Shown: positions 9,157-18,414 of the stretch, piece after piece
How positions within the stretch are numbered: position 1 is the first letter of the stretch
Layout: each line of letters starts with the position of its first letter
Source: Haloechinothrix halophila YIM 93223
GTDB lineage: Bacteria; Actinomycetota; Actinomycetes; Mycobacteriales; Pseudonocardiaceae
Assembly: GCF_000504245.1 (NCBI RefSeq)
Contig: NZ_KI632509.1
Span: 5,297,502-5,361,501 of the forward strand
Reading direction: 5' to 3'
DNA: 64,000 nucleotides
The notes under the pieces: model-generated
Told to the model about the DNA's origin: nothing
The model's database searches: none
What the model saw: only the letters and a program-made list of their open reading frames with translations
Translations under genes and position numbers: made by a program

Positions 9157-10113
9157 TCAGTCGGCGTGCTGCGGGGAGCTGGAGTTGGCGCTTCCCTGGC
9201 CATGCTCGTCCGATTGACCGCGTTCATGCGATTGACCGCGTTCGTCTGGCTGGTTGCCGCGCTGCTCCGATGCGCCACGGTCCTCTGACGCGCTGCCACG
9301 GTCTTCTGACGCGCTGCCACGGTCTTCTGACGCGCTGCCACGGTCGTCCGCGTTGCCCTGGCCCTCGGAGTTGCCGTCACCTTCAGGCGCCTGGCTGCCT
9401 TGCCCGGACTCGTGACCGCCGGACTCCTCACCGCCATGGCCGTCCTCCGCGCCGCCTTGCGCGGAGCCGCCCTCAGCGCCCCCTGAACCGCCGTTGTCCT
9501 GGCTGCCGCTGTCCGCATCGCCATGGCCGCGCTGCGCGTCCTCAGCGTCATCGTGGCCCCCGCGCGACCCCGTATTCTCCGACTGGTCCCGCGACCCGCC
9601 GTCGTCCTCAGTGCCACCGGTGTCGTGCTGCCGGTCCCCGGATGTTGTCCGCGGCGCCCGCTCCTCGTGCCCGGAGCCCGCACCGCCAGCGGCGTCGTCC
9701 TGGTCGACCGTAGGCCATTGAGACGACGTCCTGTCGGCGGCGACGTCGTCCGAGAGCCAGGTCATCGCTGGCACCCTGCGCTCGGCATCGTCCGAGGTCG
9801 CGGACCGCTGCGTGCTCGTCCGAACGAACGGCGTCCCGCCATCGGACCCGGACGTCCTGTCCTCACCACCAAGCGCGACGCCGCCGTCGCTGGAACCATC
9901 GTGCTGCGCGGCGCCATCGCCATCCCCGAGATCCGGCGACGTCGACAGCGCCGGAGCGAACCCGATGATGCCGGTCGCGGCAGCGCCGCAGAGCGCGACA
10001 ACACCAGCGGCCGTCGCCGCGACCCTGCCCCGTTTGCGCGGCTGTTCACTGGGGCCAACGCCTTCCCGGCGCAGCAACTCAGCGACCGAGATCATCCGCT
10101 CAGCATCGCCCAT
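9157..10113 (-). CDS. Single-pass membrane protein with repetitive disordered tail
   Basis: The 318-aa product has a short cytoplasmic start (MGDAERMISVAELLRREGV), a basic stretch, one transmembrane helix near residues 33-53, and then about 260 residues of Gly/Ser/Asp/Glu/Gln low-complexity sequence. The tail contains heptad copies of EDRGSAS and related GQSHERGQSDEHGQG units. The topology implies an exposed, flexible, highly acidic and hydrophilic tail. There is no enzyme domain. ATG 10113 follows GGAAGG at slightly long spacing; a start at 10095 is also possible. Function is unknown. Confidence 0.7.
   Translation of the reverse strand: MGDAERMISVAELLRREGVGPSEQPRKRGRVAATAAGVVALCGAAATGIIGFAPALSTSPDLGDGDGAAQHDGSSDGGVALGGEDRTSGSDGGTPFVRTSTQRSATSDDAERRVPAMTWLSDDVAADRTSSQWPTVDQDDAAGGAGSGHEERAPRTTSGDRQHDTGGTEDDGGSRDQSENTGSRGGHDDAEDAQRGHGDADSGSQDNGGSGGAEGGSAQGGAEDGHGGEESGGHESGQGSQAPEGDGNSEGQGNADDRGSASEDRGSASEDRGSASEDRGASEQRGNQPDERGQSHERGQSDEHGQGSANSSSPQHAD
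9274..9349. repeat. 21-bp tandem repeats inside the tail-protein gene
   Basis: About 3.5 copies of a 21-bp unit (near-identical copies starting at 9274, 9295 and 9316, then a partial one) encode the EDRGSAS heptads. A neighbouring 18-bp duplication near 9217-9248 encodes a second motif. Near identity at DNA level points to recent slippage, so copy number probably varies between strains. Confidence 0.85.
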
Positions 10114-10347
10114 GGCAACGAGATACCTTCCACACGACGTCGATTCCCCCGCCCCGCAGGTGTCTATCACCCGATCGGCGTTGCTGGAACGTGCTCGCAA
10201 GGCATGTCACACAGATATCGCAATCTGGTGACGATTTTGCTCACATCGTTACCTCGCTGCGTGTGCGGTCAAGCTCGAACAGTGACGGTCGCGGACCACG
10301 TCGTCGCCGGTCAGCGTGGCGCGTACTACTCAGCTGTCGGCTCGCCC

Positions 10348-10614
10348 TTAGAGCCGCAAATGTGCCGGTTCGTGTGTGACGCTCTCGATGTCATCAGCGG
10401 TGACGTCGAGCAGCCGGTGCGCCAAATCGGACAGCGCCCGCGAGGCCGCGAGTTCGTCACCGATCTTGGGGACGTTGACGTCCTCAGGATTCAGCCGCGC
10501 GAGGCCGACGCCGACGAGGTTGTCCGTACCCGAGGCATGCAGCCGAGCACGGGCACGGGTGCGCGACTCGTGTTCGTCGATGGTGATCTCGACCGTCCAG
10601 TGCTTCTCGTGCAT
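10348..10614 (-). CDS. DUF1876 domain protein
   Basis: The 88-aa product opens with [19 protein letters not shown] and matches the small actinobacterial DUF1876 family, which has a double-stranded-RNA-binding-like fold and no established function. The start is set by a strong GAGGAGG ending about 6 nt before ATG 10614. It sits alone between the tail-protein gene and ssrA, with a terminator separating it from ssrA transcription. Confidence 0.85.
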   Translation of the reverse strand: MHEKHWTVEITIDEHESRTRARARLHASGTDNLVGVGLARLNPEDVNVPKIGDELAASRALSDLAHRLLDVTADDIESVTHEPAHLRL

Positions 10615-10765
10615 GATGACCTCCTCGTTCGCTGTGTCCCGCTGGTTCCACTGTGCGCCTGAACGGCGCGACCGGCCAGAGCAAGAGGTCCTTTCGGGGT
10701 GCTCGACGTTCGAGGAGGTGGTGGTCGAGGCACGCAACCCTGGGAGCGCGAAATTTCCACAGCAC

Positions 10766-10804
10766 ACAACAAAAAAGGCGAGCACTCCGGGTGAGTGCTC
10801 GCCT
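10766..10804 (-). terminator. Rho-independent terminator of ssrA
   Basis: An 11-bp stem (10776-10786 pairing with 10794-10804, core GGCGAGCACT) is followed on the minus strand by a T tract. It begins 9 nt beyond the tmRNA 3' end. Confidence 0.9.
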
Positions 10805-10812
10805 TTCCTGCG

Positions 10813-11181
10813 TGGAGGTGCCGGGAATCGAACCCGGGTCCTCTGTCGCCTCAACAGGGCTTCTCCGTGCGCAGTTCGCTGTGTCTCTACTTGGCCCCAC
10901 CGGTCACGCGAACAAGCCGATGTGACGGGCCCAGCCGCTGTTCGATGTCCCGCCGAGGTCCGCGGCCGACCTCGGCGGTAAGTCCTCCTAGCTGATGCCG
11001 GTTACTGGGCCGGAGGCGCTCCCAGACCGACAGACTCGCGCTCGCTTAGGCAGCGAGGGCGAAGTCGCGCTGACTATTCGTCTTGGCGCTTATAAAGTGC
11101 GACGACGCTTAACGGTGGTCTCTCGCCTGCACCGGCACGCTTCCCCTGAATCAACGTCCAGAGTCGAAACCGTTCACCCCC
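10813..11181 (-). ncRNA. ssrA: tmRNA (ssrA)
   Basis: tmRNA rescues stalled ribosomes with SmpB. The 5' end reads GGGGGTGAACGGTTTCGAC (from 11181) and the 3' end carries the T-arm GGGTTCGATTCCCGGC and then CACCTCC. These ends pair to form the tRNA-like acceptor stem. The gene is one piece of about 369 nt. The terminal CCA is not encoded: after discriminator A the DNA reads CG, so CCA must be added. A -10-like TATCCT lies at 11205-11210. smpB is about 3.2 kb away on the same strand. Confidence 0.95.
11046..11087 (-). other. tmRNA tag-peptide reading frame
   Basis: The resume codon GCC begins a 13-residue tag, AKTNSQRDFALAA, ending at TAA 11046-11048. The ALAA end is the standard ClpXP degradation signal, and the frame aligns with the mycobacterial tag region. 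Confidence 0.9.
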
Positions 11182-11245
11182 TAGCTAGCGGGTTCACTGC
11201 ATCCAGGATAACGCCTCGGGCAACCGGGTTTGTTCCCGCACGCGA

Positions 11246-12352
11246 TCAGCTGTCCTCCCACCGGAACACCCGCGACGCCACGAACCCGATCACCACCGTG
11301 AACCCGATGAGGATCGCGGCGGGCAGCAGGATGGCGTCGATGCCCTGATCACGGACAAGCACCGCACTCATACCTTCGTTCAGATGCCGCATCGGGAACG
11401 CAAGAGACAGCGTCTGCAGCCACTGCGGCACCTGGTCGATCGGGAAGAACGCCCCGGACAGGAATGCCATCGGCAGCACGATCAGGTTCGCGGCGCCGGT
11501 GGCGGCTTCCTCGCTCTTGGCGAACGCTCCGACCAGCATCCCGACCGCGAAGAACGACAGCGTGCCGAGGAGCAACAGCGGGATCGCCAGCCACCACGAC
11601 CCGCTCAATCGGAGGCCGAACACCGGCAACATCGCGACACCGACGAACACCGCGCCCTGCAGCACCGCGATGCCCAGCGACACCGTGACTCTGGCACCGA
11701 GGATCGTCATCGGCCGTACCGGCGCGAGGCGAAGCCGGCGGAGCACCTGGTTCTTGCGCCACATCACCAGCGTCAGCGCGGCGCCGAACACCGCGGACAT
11801 CGACACCGCCCAGGCCAGCAGTCCCGGCGTGAGGAACTGGATCGGGCGCAGCGACTCATCCTCCACCCGCGCCGCGTCCAGCGAGAACTGGGGCGGCTGA
11901 CCGGTGGCCCGCACGTTGGCGTCGCTCACGACGCCGCGCACCAGCCCAACAACGGTTCCGGCCTGCGTCCGGTCGCTCGCGGCGAACCGCAGCCTGATGT
12001 CGTCGCCGCGCTGCGCGACATATGCGGGCAGGTCACCCGCTTTCACCTGCTGTTCCGCCTCGTCCGCGCTGGCGACGTCCACCAGTTCGACGGCGTCGGA
12101 GCGCTCCAGCGCGGTGAGCACCGGCCCCTGGCCCACCGCGCCGAGCTTGAGCTGCGACGACCCGCCGTCACCGAATAGCAGACCCAAGATGACCAGGAAC
12201 ATCAGCGGGAACAGGATGGTGAAGAACATCGCCGCTTTGTCCCGGACGAAGCCCTTGAACGCGGCGCGGGACAGGCTGACGAACGGGTGCGCGGCGACCG
12301 GACGTGACCTCTCGGTGGCCTCGTCGCGCTGGCGCTCATCGACGGCGGTCAT
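11246..12352 (-). CDS. ABC-2 type transporter permease
   Basis: The 368-aa membrane subunit has one N-terminal transmembrane helix (AAMFFTILFPLMFLVILGLL), an extracytoplasmic loop of about 150 residues, and five further helices, the usual ABC-2 permease layout. It pairs with the ATPase encoded immediately upstream. The ATG 12352 overlaps the ATPase stop in an ATGA. The substrate is not evident; such pairs export drugs, lipids or polymers. A much longer open frame upstream is a shadow of the ATPase. Confidence 0.9.
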   Translation of the reverse strand: MTAVDERQRDEATERSRPVAAHPFVSLSRAAFKGFVRDKAAMFFTILFPLMFLVILGLLFGDGGSSQLKLGAVGQGPVLTALERSDAVELVDVASADEAEQQVKAGDLPAYVAQRGDDIRLRFAASDRTQAGTVVGLVRGVVSDANVRATGQPPQFSLDAARVEDESLRPIQFLTPGLLAWAVSMSAVFGAALTLVMWRKNQVLRRLRLAPVRPMTILGARVTVSLGIAVLQGAVFVGVAMLPVFGLRLSGSWWLAIPLLLLGTLSFFAVGMLVGAFAKSEEAATGAANLIVLPMAFLSGAFFPIDQVPQWLQTLSLAFPMRHLNEGMSAVLVRDQGIDAILLPAAILIGFTVVIGFVASRVFRWEDS

Positions 12353-13263
12353 GCCCGATACTCCCTTCCCGTCAGCTCGAGGAAGACGTCTTCCAGCGTC
12401 GCCGTGCGCACCTGCAGCCCGCTCAGCGCACCCCGTTCCGCCAACGCGGCGAGCACTGGCGCTGGCGTGCGGGTGGCGATGGTCAACGACGCCTCGTCCT
12501 CGACGACGTCGTCCACCCCTGGCAGCGCGCGTGCCTCCGCGACAGCGAAGCCGTCGCGTTCCAGGACGACGTGAGTGGCCGAATCGAGGTCGCGAACCAG
12601 CGCCGCCGGGGTGTCCAGCGCGAGAATCTGGCCGTGGTCCATGATCGCCACCCGGTCGCACAGCGCCTCGGCCTCGTCCAGGTAATGCGTGGTGTAGACG
12701 ATGGTCTTGCCGCGCCCCTTGATCTCGGCCAACACATCCCACAGATTGCGGCGCGACTGCGGATCGAGGCCCGCCGTCGGCTCGTCGAGGAACACGATGT
12801 CCGGGTCGTGCACCAACGCGCACGCGATCGACAGCCGTTGCCGCTGCCCACCGGAGAGCTGGTTCTCCCTGGTGTCGGCCTTGTCCCGCAGGCCGACGAG
12901 GTCGAGCATCTCCGTCGCCCGGTCGCCGCCGACGCCGTACAGCGCGCCAAACGTCTCGAGTTGCTCGCGCGCACTGAGCTTCTCGAAGAACGCCGACGCC
13001 TGGAGTTGCACCCCGATCCTCGGCAGCACCGCGACGTTGCGCGGCCACGGCGACGTGCCCAGCAGCCGCACCGACCCCGCGTCTGGCTCGCGCAGGCCTT
13101 CCGCGATCTCCAGCGTCGTCGTTTTGCCCGCGCCGTTCGGACCGAGAATCCCGAAGAACTCCCCCTGCCGCACGGAGAACGACACCCCCGCGACGGCCTT
13201 CACGTCGCCATAGCTCATGTGGATGTCATCGACATCGAGCGCGGCGTCCCCTGTTGGTCCCAT
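12349..13263 (-). CDS. ABC transporter ATP-binding protein
   Basis: The 304-aa ATPase has Walker A GPNGAGKTT, signature LSGGQRQR, Walker B IVFLDEPTAGLD and the H-loop histidine in YTTHYLDEAE. The C-terminal extension resembles drug-export ATPases of the DrrA type. I chose ATG 13263 (MGPTGDAALD) with AGGA upstream; 13299 is an alternative. It is translationally coupled to the permease and forms a two-gene exporter. Confidence 0.92.
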   Translation of the reverse strand: MGPTGDAALDVDDIHMSYGDVKAVAGVSFSVRQGEFFGILGPNGAGKTTTLEIAEGLREPDAGSVRLLGTSPWPRNVAVLPRIGVQLQASAFFEKLSAREQLETFGALYGVGGDRATEMLDLVGLRDKADTRENQLSGGQRQRLSIACALVHDPDIVFLDEPTAGLDPQSRRNLWDVLAEIKGRGKTIVYTTHYLDEAEALCDRVAIMDHGQILALDTPAALVRDLDSATHVVLERDGFAVAEARALPGVDDVVEDEASLTIATRTPAPVLAALAERGALSGLQVRTATLEDVFLELTGREYRA

Positions 13264-13334
13264 ATGCCCGATCCTGTCGCACTGGCACCACATGTGCACC
13301 CAGTTTCGTGAATTTTGCTCGCAGACGCGGACGC

Positions 13335-13431
13335 GGCGAAGTTGATCAGCTTACCCTGCGCTATTACCAAAAGAACCGGACAAATCGGTCACACAATGGT
13401 CACAGCGTGGGGTAAGTTGATCGACTTCGCC
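13335..13431. repeat. 97-bp element bounded by 22-bp inverted repeats
   Basis: GGCGAAGTTGATCAGCTTACCC (13335-13356, read in two halves) and the reverse complement at 13410-13431 match at 20 of 22 positions, around a 53-bp centre. The element lies between the exporter operon and the amidohydrolase 3' end. It could be a MITE-like repeat, a long transcript-end hairpin for the amidohydrolase operon, or an operator. There is no coding sequence inside. Confidence 0.8.
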
Positions 13432-13485
13432 GTGCGGGGCGCGCCCACGGCGGCGAAGTCGTCCTTCGCCGCGCCCAGCCGGGCG

Positions 13486-14397
13486 CTACCGCACCCCAAG
13501 CAGCCGCGCCGGGGCGTCGTGCAGCACCGCGCGGAGGAAGGCGTCCCCGAGGCGGTCGTCAGCGGCGGCCCAGGAGGCGATCGCGCGGAGTTGGGTCGCG
13601 TACTCGTACGGAATGTTCGGGAAGTCCGTGCCGAGCAGCACGCGGTCGGCGACGTCGGCCAGCCGGGCCGGCCAGTCGGGCGGCAACGGGCTCATCGCCT
13701 CGCTGAACGGCGTCCCGACCATCGTGGTGTCGATGTACGTCCTGGGATATCGCGCCACCAGCTCCAGTGCGGCGTCGAACTCCGGCATCCCCGCATGCGC
13801 CAGCACCGCGGTCAGTCGGGGATGCCGGGCGAGCACCTTCTCGAAGACGTCCAGCCCGGTGTAGTCGCCGGGGACTGGACCGTGGCCGCAGTGCACCACC
13901 ACCGGCACCCCGGCCTCGGCGAGCAGACCCCACGCCGGGTCGAGCAGGTCGTCGCGTGGGTCGAACGCGCCAACCTGTATGTGCGACTTGAAGCAACGCG
14001 CGCCGGAGTCCAGCGCGGACGCGACGATATCCGCCACACCTGGCTCCGGGTAGAGCGTCGCTGTCGGCACCGCCTCGGGCACCCGCGCGCCGAAGTCCAG
14101 TGCCCAGGACGTCAGCCACTCCGCCATGCCCGGCTTGTGCGGATACACCAGCGGCGCGTAGGTCAGCACGCCCAGCGAGCGCAGCACCTCGATCCGCTCG
14201 TCCTCCGGCAGCCGGTAGGCGACCGGCCACTTGACGCCGTAGTGCCGGGACGCGTCGTCGAAATACGCCCAGACCTTGCGCATCACCCGGTCAGGCAGGA
14301 AGTGCACATGGATGTCGACCAGTCCTGGCAGCCCTAGCGAGCGCACCCAGCCAGGTACGTCGGCATCCGTCGCGGGACCAGTTACGGGGCTGGTCAC
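13486..14397 (-). CDS. Amidohydrolase-family metal-dependent hydrolase
   Basis: The 303-aa product fits the amidohydrolase_2 TIM-barrel family: DIHVHFLPD near residue 27 supplies two metal histidines, VVHCGHGP the third, and LLGTDFPNIPYEY the catalytic Asp. The substrate is unknown. The GTG start 14397 lies 7 bp after the smpB stop, so it is probably the last gene of the prfB-ftsEX-smpB transcript. An in-frame extension into smpB is a shadow. Confidence 0.85.
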   Translation of the reverse strand: MTSPVTGPATDADVPGWVRSLGLPGLVDIHVHFLPDRVMRKVWAYFDDASRHYGVKWPVAYRLPEDERIEVLRSLGVLTYAPLVYPHKPGMAEWLTSWALDFGARVPEAVPTATLYPEPGVADIVASALDSGARCFKSHIQVGAFDPRDDLLDPAWGLLAEAGVPVVVHCGHGPVPGDYTGLDVFEKVLARHPRLTAVLAHAGMPEFDAALELVARYPRTYIDTTMVGTPFSEAMSPLPPDWPARLADVADRVLLGTDFPNIPYEYATQLRAIASWAAADDRLGDAFLRAVLHDAPARLLGVR

Positions 14398-14404
14398 AAG
14401 CAGC

Positions 14405-14881
14405 TCAGACCTTGCCCTTCGCCGCGCGGCCCACCGCGCGCAGGATCTCGCGCTGAGCGTCACGCTTGGCGATGTCACGGCGCTTGTCGTGGATGCGCTT
14501 ACCCTTCGCCAGCGCCACCTCGACCTTGACCTTGCCGTCGGAGAAGTACAGCGACAGCGGGATCAGGGACAGCCCAGCTTCCTTGGTCTTGCCGATGAGC
14601 TTCTCGATCTCCTGCTTGTGCAGCAGCAGCTTGCGGCGTCGCCGTGGCTCGTGATTGGTCCAGGTGCCCATCTCGTACTCGGGGATGTGCAACCCGCGCA
14701 GCCACACCTCGCCGCCCTCGACGTACGCGAACGCGTCGGCGAGCGACGCCCTGCCAGCGCGCAGGCTTTTGACCTCGGTGCCGACCAGCACGATCCCCGC
14801 CTCGTAGGTGTCCACGATCGAGTAGTCGTGCCGCGCCCTGCGGTTGGTGACGATCACCTTGCGGCCACGTTCCTTGGACAT
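14405..14881 (-). CDS. smpB: SsrA-binding protein SmpB
   Basis: SmpB binds tmRNA and delivers it to stalled ribosomes. The 158-aa sequence shows the family core: [32 protein letters not shown], then the basic tail [20 protein letters not shown] that enters the mRNA channel. I prefer ATG 14881 (MSKERGRK), which matches mycobacterial SmpB, over the in-frame GTG 9 nt upstream. It follows ftsX on the same strand. Confidence 0.96.
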   Translation of the reverse strand: MSKERGRKVIVTNRRARHDYSIVDTYEAGIVLVGTEVKSLRAGRASLADAFAYVEGGEVWLRGLHIPEYEMGTWTNHEPRRRRKLLLHKQEIEKLIGKTKEAGLSLIPLSLYFSDGKVKVEVALAKGKRIHDKRRDIAKRDAQREILRAVGRAAKGKV

Positions 14882-14919
14882 GTCACCCACTTTACGGGCC
14901 AGCGCACACCGGTTTTTGG

Positions 14920-15819
14920 TCAGTGCCTGACGTAGAGCCGCAGCGTCACGTAGCCGACCAGTGAGGAGATCAGCATCGCCGTGAGCAGCAGAATCGGCGA
15001 GATCACGAAGGCGGTGTAGAACGTGCCGGGGAACCGCACGACGTTCTCCAACTGATTCGCGAAGCCGGACGGGAGCAGGACCTGCATACTCAGTAGCCCG
15101 GTGATCGCGAGCACCGCGCCAATGGCGCCAGCGACCATCGCTTCCAGCAGGAAGGGCAGCTGCGTATACCAGCGCGTCGCGCCGACCAACCGCATGATGC
15201 CAACCTCGGTGCGCCGGGTGTACGCCGAAATCTGAATCATATTCGCGATCAACAGCAACGCGGCGAGCAGCAGCACCAGCGACCCGACGAAGGTGACGTT
15301 GCGCAGCACCCGCAGCGAATCGACCAGCCGGTCCACCGTCTCCCCGCCGTCGTGGATCAGCGACACCCCTTGCCGCTCAGCGAAGCCCTTCACGATCGCG
15401 GCGGACTGTTCTGGCGATTTCAGCCGTACCTGCAGTGAGGCGGGGATAGCTTCCGGCGACGCCAGTTCGAGCATGGTCGGCTCGTTCTTGAACGCCTTCT
15501 TGAACACCTCATACGCCTCGTCCTGGTCCCGATAGACGACGGTGTCGACAGCGGGATTGAGCTCGAGGTCCTGCTTCAGCGACGCACACGGCTGCTGTGT
15601 GCAGCTCACGTCCTTCTTGCTGATCTCGTCCGTCAAGAACACCGCCACCTCAAGCTCGTCGAGGTAGTTGTCCTTGGTGAGATCCACCGCCTTGACCACC
15701 ATCAGCCCGATCCCGAACATAACGAGGGAAATCGCGGTGGTCAGGATCATCGCGACGGTCATGGTGACGTTCCGACGCAGGCCGGTCGAGACCTCACTGA
15801 ACACGAAGCTGGCGCGCAT
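14920..15819 (-). CDS. ftsX: Cell-division protein FtsX
   Basis: FtsX is the membrane half of FtsEX, which couples divisome ATP hydrolysis to peptidoglycan hydrolases. The 299-aa protein has four predicted transmembrane helices: one near residues 20-45 and three in the C-terminal half. Between the first two lies an extracytoplasmic domain of about 115 residues, including a Cys pair (CTQQPC) as in mycobacterial FtsX. It is encoded 64 bp after ftsE. Confidence 0.95.
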   Translation of the reverse strand: MRASFVFSEVSTGLRRNVTMTVAMILTTAISLVMFGIGLMVVKAVDLTKDNYLDELEVAVFLTDEISKKDVSCTQQPCASLKQDLELNPAVDTVVYRDQDEAYEVFKKAFKNEPTMLELASPEAIPASLQVRLKSPEQSAAIVKGFAERQGVSLIHDGGETVDRLVDSLRVLRNVTFVGSLVLLLAALLLIANMIQISAYTRRTEVGIMRLVGATRWYTQLPFLLEAMVAGAIGAVLAITGLLSMQVLLPSGFANQLENVVRFPGTFYTAFVISPILLLTAMLISSLVGYVTLRLYVRH

Positions 15820-15883
15820 CTGACGAACTGTCCTTGAGTCGGGGTCGGGGGTTGGGTGGCGGGGTTAGCTCTGCCGGTCGGGA

Positions 15884-16573
15884 TCAGTGATCGTAGCCGT
15901 ACACACCTCGGGCGTCGTCGCGAATCACTCTGCCGAAGTCGAGCTCGACCACCCTTCTACGCATCGAGTCGACGATCGACTGGTCGTGGGTCGCCATCAG
16001 CACCGTCGTGCCCGTCCGGTTGATGCGTTCGAGCAGCAGCATGATGTCTTGGCTGGTATCGGGGTCGAGGTTCCCCGTCGGCTCGTCCGCGAGCAGCATC
16101 AGCGGCCGGTTGACGAACGCGCGCGCGATCGCGACACGCTGCTGCTCACCACCGGAGAGCTCCCTCGGCATCCTGTCGGCCTTACCGTCAAGACCAACCA
16201 GCTCAAGCACCTCGGGCACGACCTTGCGGATGGTGTGCGCCGGCTTGCCGATCACCTCGAGCGCGAACGCGACGTTCTCGAACACCGTCTTGTTGGTGAG
16301 CAGGCGGAAGTCCTGGAAGACGCAGCCAATTGTCTGCCGCAGCCGCGGCACCCGCCTGCGCGGCAGCTTCGCGACGTCGTAGTTGGAGACGTACAGCTTG
16401 CCCTTGGTGGGCACCTCTTCGCGCAGCAACAGCCGCAGGAACGTCGACTTGCCCGACCCGGACGGACCGATGACGAACACGAACTCGCCCTTGCCGACGT
16501 CGACGGAGACGTTTTCAAGCGCGGGCCGGGTCGAGGTCTTGTAGAGCTTGGTCACGTTCTCTAGCCGGATCAC
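15884..16573 (-). CDS. ftsE: Cell-division ATPase FtsE
   Basis: FtsE is the ABC-type ATPase partner of FtsX. The 229-aa product has Walker A GPSGSGKS near residue 36, Q-loop VFQDFRLL, signature LSGGEQQR, Walker [12 protein letters not shown] and H-loop MATHD, all intact and at family length. The start is GTG 16573 ([11 protein letters not shown]). The order prfB-ftsE-ftsX-smpB is widely conserved in actinobacteria. Confidence 0.96.
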   Translation of the reverse strand: MIRLENVTKLYKTSTRPALENVSVDVGKGEFVFVIGPSGSGKSTFLRLLLREEVPTKGKLYVSNYDVAKLPRRRVPRLRQTIGCVFQDFRLLTNKTVFENVAFALEVIGKPAHTIRKVVPEVLELVGLDGKADRMPRELSGGEQQRVAIARAFVNRPLMLLADEPTGNLDPDTSQDIMLLLERINRTGTTVLMATHDQSIVDSMRRRVVELDFGRVIRDDARGVYGYDH

Positions 16574-16664
16574 ATCGCGGAGCCTACCTCGCTGGGATGT
16601 GAAGACGCGGTTGCGTCCAGTGCTCGGTGGCGGTACTCACCCCGCACTCACTCCACGGTGGCGC

Positions 16665-17786
16665 TCAGCCGATGTGCTCGCTCGCGGCGATCTGCTGCTC
16701 CTTGCGCCAGCGGATGCCTGCTTCGAGGAAGCCATCGATGTCGCCATCGAGCACCGGCGTCGGGTTACCGACCTCGTGCTCGGTACGCAGGTCTTTGACC
16801 ATCTGGTACGGGTGCAGCACATAGGAGCGCATCTGGTTGCCCCAGCTCGACCCGCTGTCCTTGAGCGCGTTCAGCTCCGCGCGGTCTTCCTCTTGCTTAC
16901 GCGCCAGCAGCTTGGCCTGCAGCACCTTCATAGCGGCGATCTTGTTCTGCAGCTGCGACTTCTCGTTCTGACAGGAGACGACGACGCCGGTGGGCACGTG
17001 GGTCAGCCGGACGGCGGAGTCGGTGGTGTTGACGCTCTGCCCGCCAGGCCCCGACGAGCGGAAGACGTCGACCCGGATGTCCTTCTCCGGGATGTCGATG
17101 TGGTCGACTTCCTCCACCTCGGGGAGCACCTCGACGTGCGCGAACGACGTCTGGCGCCGGTTCTGGTTGTCGAACGGCGAGATACGCACCAGGCGGTGGG
17201 TGCCCTGCTCGACCGAGAGCGTGCCGTAGGCATAGGCCGCGCTGACCTTGAACGTCGCCGACTTGATGCCCGCTTCTTCCGCGTAGGAGATGTCGTAGAC
17301 CTCGACCGGGTAGTCATGCCGCTCAGCCCAGCGCAGATACATCCGCAGCAGCATCTCCGCCCAGTCCGCGGCATCGACGCCACCTGCCTCGGAACGGATG
17401 GTGACGACGGCATTACGGTCGTCGTACTCCCCGGCCAGCAGCGTGCGCACTTCGAGCGCGGCAAGCTCGGATGCGAGCTGGGCGCGCTCGTTATCGGCCT
17501 CCACCTTGAGGTCGTCGGATTCCTCCTCGGCGGCAAGCTGGTACATCACAGCGAGGTCATCCAGGCGTTGCCGCAGCTCAGAAACCCTGCGCAACTCGCC
17601 CTGCCGGTAGGACAGCCTGCTCGTCACCTGCTGCGCGGCGGCAGGGTCGTCCCACAGGTTGGGGCTCGCAGCCTCCTCCTCGAGCGAAGCGACCTCAGCA
17701 CGCAGCGCTTCGAGGTCCATCACCGACTCGACCTGGGCCAGCGTGGCAGTTAGGTCCTTGAGCTCTGCTTCGACGTCCGCACTCAC
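16665..17786 (-). CDS. prfB: Peptide chain release factor 2
   Basis: RF2 reads UGA and UAA stops and triggers peptide release. The protein has the codon-recognition motif SPF (in [11 protein letters not shown]) and the catalytic GGQ (in [16 protein letters not shown]). The gene is a single uninterrupted frame, so the autoregulatory +1 frameshift known from Escherichia coli is absent. Start GTG 17786 ([12 protein letters not shown], 373 aa) aligns with the Mycobacterium protein; a TTG 9 nt upstream is also possible. Confidence 0.95.
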   Translation of the reverse strand: MSADVEAELKDLTATLAQVESVMDLEALRAEVASLEEEAASPNLWDDPAAAQQVTSRLSYRQGELRRVSELRQRLDDLAVMYQLAAEEESDDLKVEADNERAQLASELAALEVRTLLAGEYDDRNAVVTIRSEAGGVDAADWAEMLLRMYLRWAERHDYPVEVYDISYAEEAGIKSATFKVSAAYAYGTLSVEQGTHRLVRISPFDNQNRRQTSFAHVEVLPEVEEVDHIDIPEKDIRVDVFRSSGPGGQSVNTTDSAVRLTHVPTGVVVSCQNEKSQLQNKIAAMKVLQAKLLARKQEEDRAELNALKDSGSSWGNQMRSYVLHPYQMVKDLRTEHEVGNPTPVLDGDIDGFLEAGIRWRKEQQIAASEHIG

Positions 17787-17844
17787 AACAGTCAAGGTTA
17801 CCCGCCGAGGGCGGGCGCTATGTCCCTGGCGTGTCGCTGACCGC

Positions 17845-18345
17845 TCAGCTCCCGGCGATGGTGTCGATGAACTTCAGGGCAGCCTTGACATGGGACTGCC
17901 AGAAGGTCGCGATCGCCGTGTCGGCTGGGTTGTCCGCAGCACGCACGGCCGCCTTGGCCTCGGTGAGTTCCTCGTTGTAGCGCTCGCGCGCTTCGCCGAT
18001 CAGGTTGTCGCGCTGCTTGGCAGTCAGCTTATCCGCATTGACCACCCGCAACAGCAGCGTGCTGCGGATGTGGTCCGGCCCGGCATCGGTGGTCGCCCAG
18101 CGCTTGAACTCCTTCTTGCCTGCCGCCGTGATGATGTACTGCTGGCTGGCACGCGGACCCTGCTTTCCGAGGCGGACGAGGCCACGCTCGGCCAGTGCGG
18201 GCAACTCGCGGTACACCTGGCTACGGGTGACGCTGAAAAACGCACCGTAGATCTCGCCAGCGGCCGCGACGAGCTGGCCGCCGGTGGCGGGCCCGTCGTG
18301 CAGCAAGCCAAGCAGCGCTGCGGAGGTCGCATTCAGCTCAGTCAC
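17845..18345 (-). CDS. PadR-family transcriptional regulator
   Basis: The 166-aa regulator has an N-terminal PadR winged helix ([16 protein letters not shown] ... [18 protein letters not shown]) and a C-terminal helical dimerisation region. It starts at GTG 18345. A perfect 9-bp inverted repeat lies 33-63 bp upstream, suggesting autoregulation. The membrane-protein gene directly upstream on the same strand ends 70 bp before it, so the two may form one unit. Confidence 0.85.
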   Translation of the reverse strand: MTELNATSAALLGLLHDGPATGGQLVAAAGEIYGAFFSVTRSQVYRELPALAERGLVRLGKQGPRASQQYIITAAGKKEFKRWATTDAGPDHIRSTLLLRVVNADKLTAKQRDNLIGEARERYNEELTEAKAAVRAADNPADTAIATFWQSHVKAALKFIDTIAGS

Positions 18346-18377
18346 ACTTCCACGGTGCCATTACCAGCCAATTCTGT

Positions 18378-18408
18378 CCACTGTGGTCACCTGATCTGTC
18401 CACAGTGG
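18378..18408. promoter_or_regulatory. Candidate PadR operator
   Basis: CCACTGTGG (18378-18386) and its exact reverse complement CCACAGTGG (18400-18408) have centres 22 bp apart, two helical turns. They lie in the short gap upstream of the padR-type gene, fitting a site for a dimeric or tetrameric winged-helix repressor. Confidence 0.55.
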
Positions 18409-18414
18409 CGATCT

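Noticed and set aside
9274-9349. CRISPR-like array
   Set aside because: The units are 21-bp head-to-tail codon repeats inside a coding gene with no spacers.
12353-13048. 600-residue version of the ABC permease
   Set aside because: The extra N terminus is a shifted-frame shadow of the ATPase gene, Arg/Gly rich and without homology.
16665-17786. Programmed frameshift in prfB
   Set aside because: The gene is one continuous frame with no internal TGA at the usual site.
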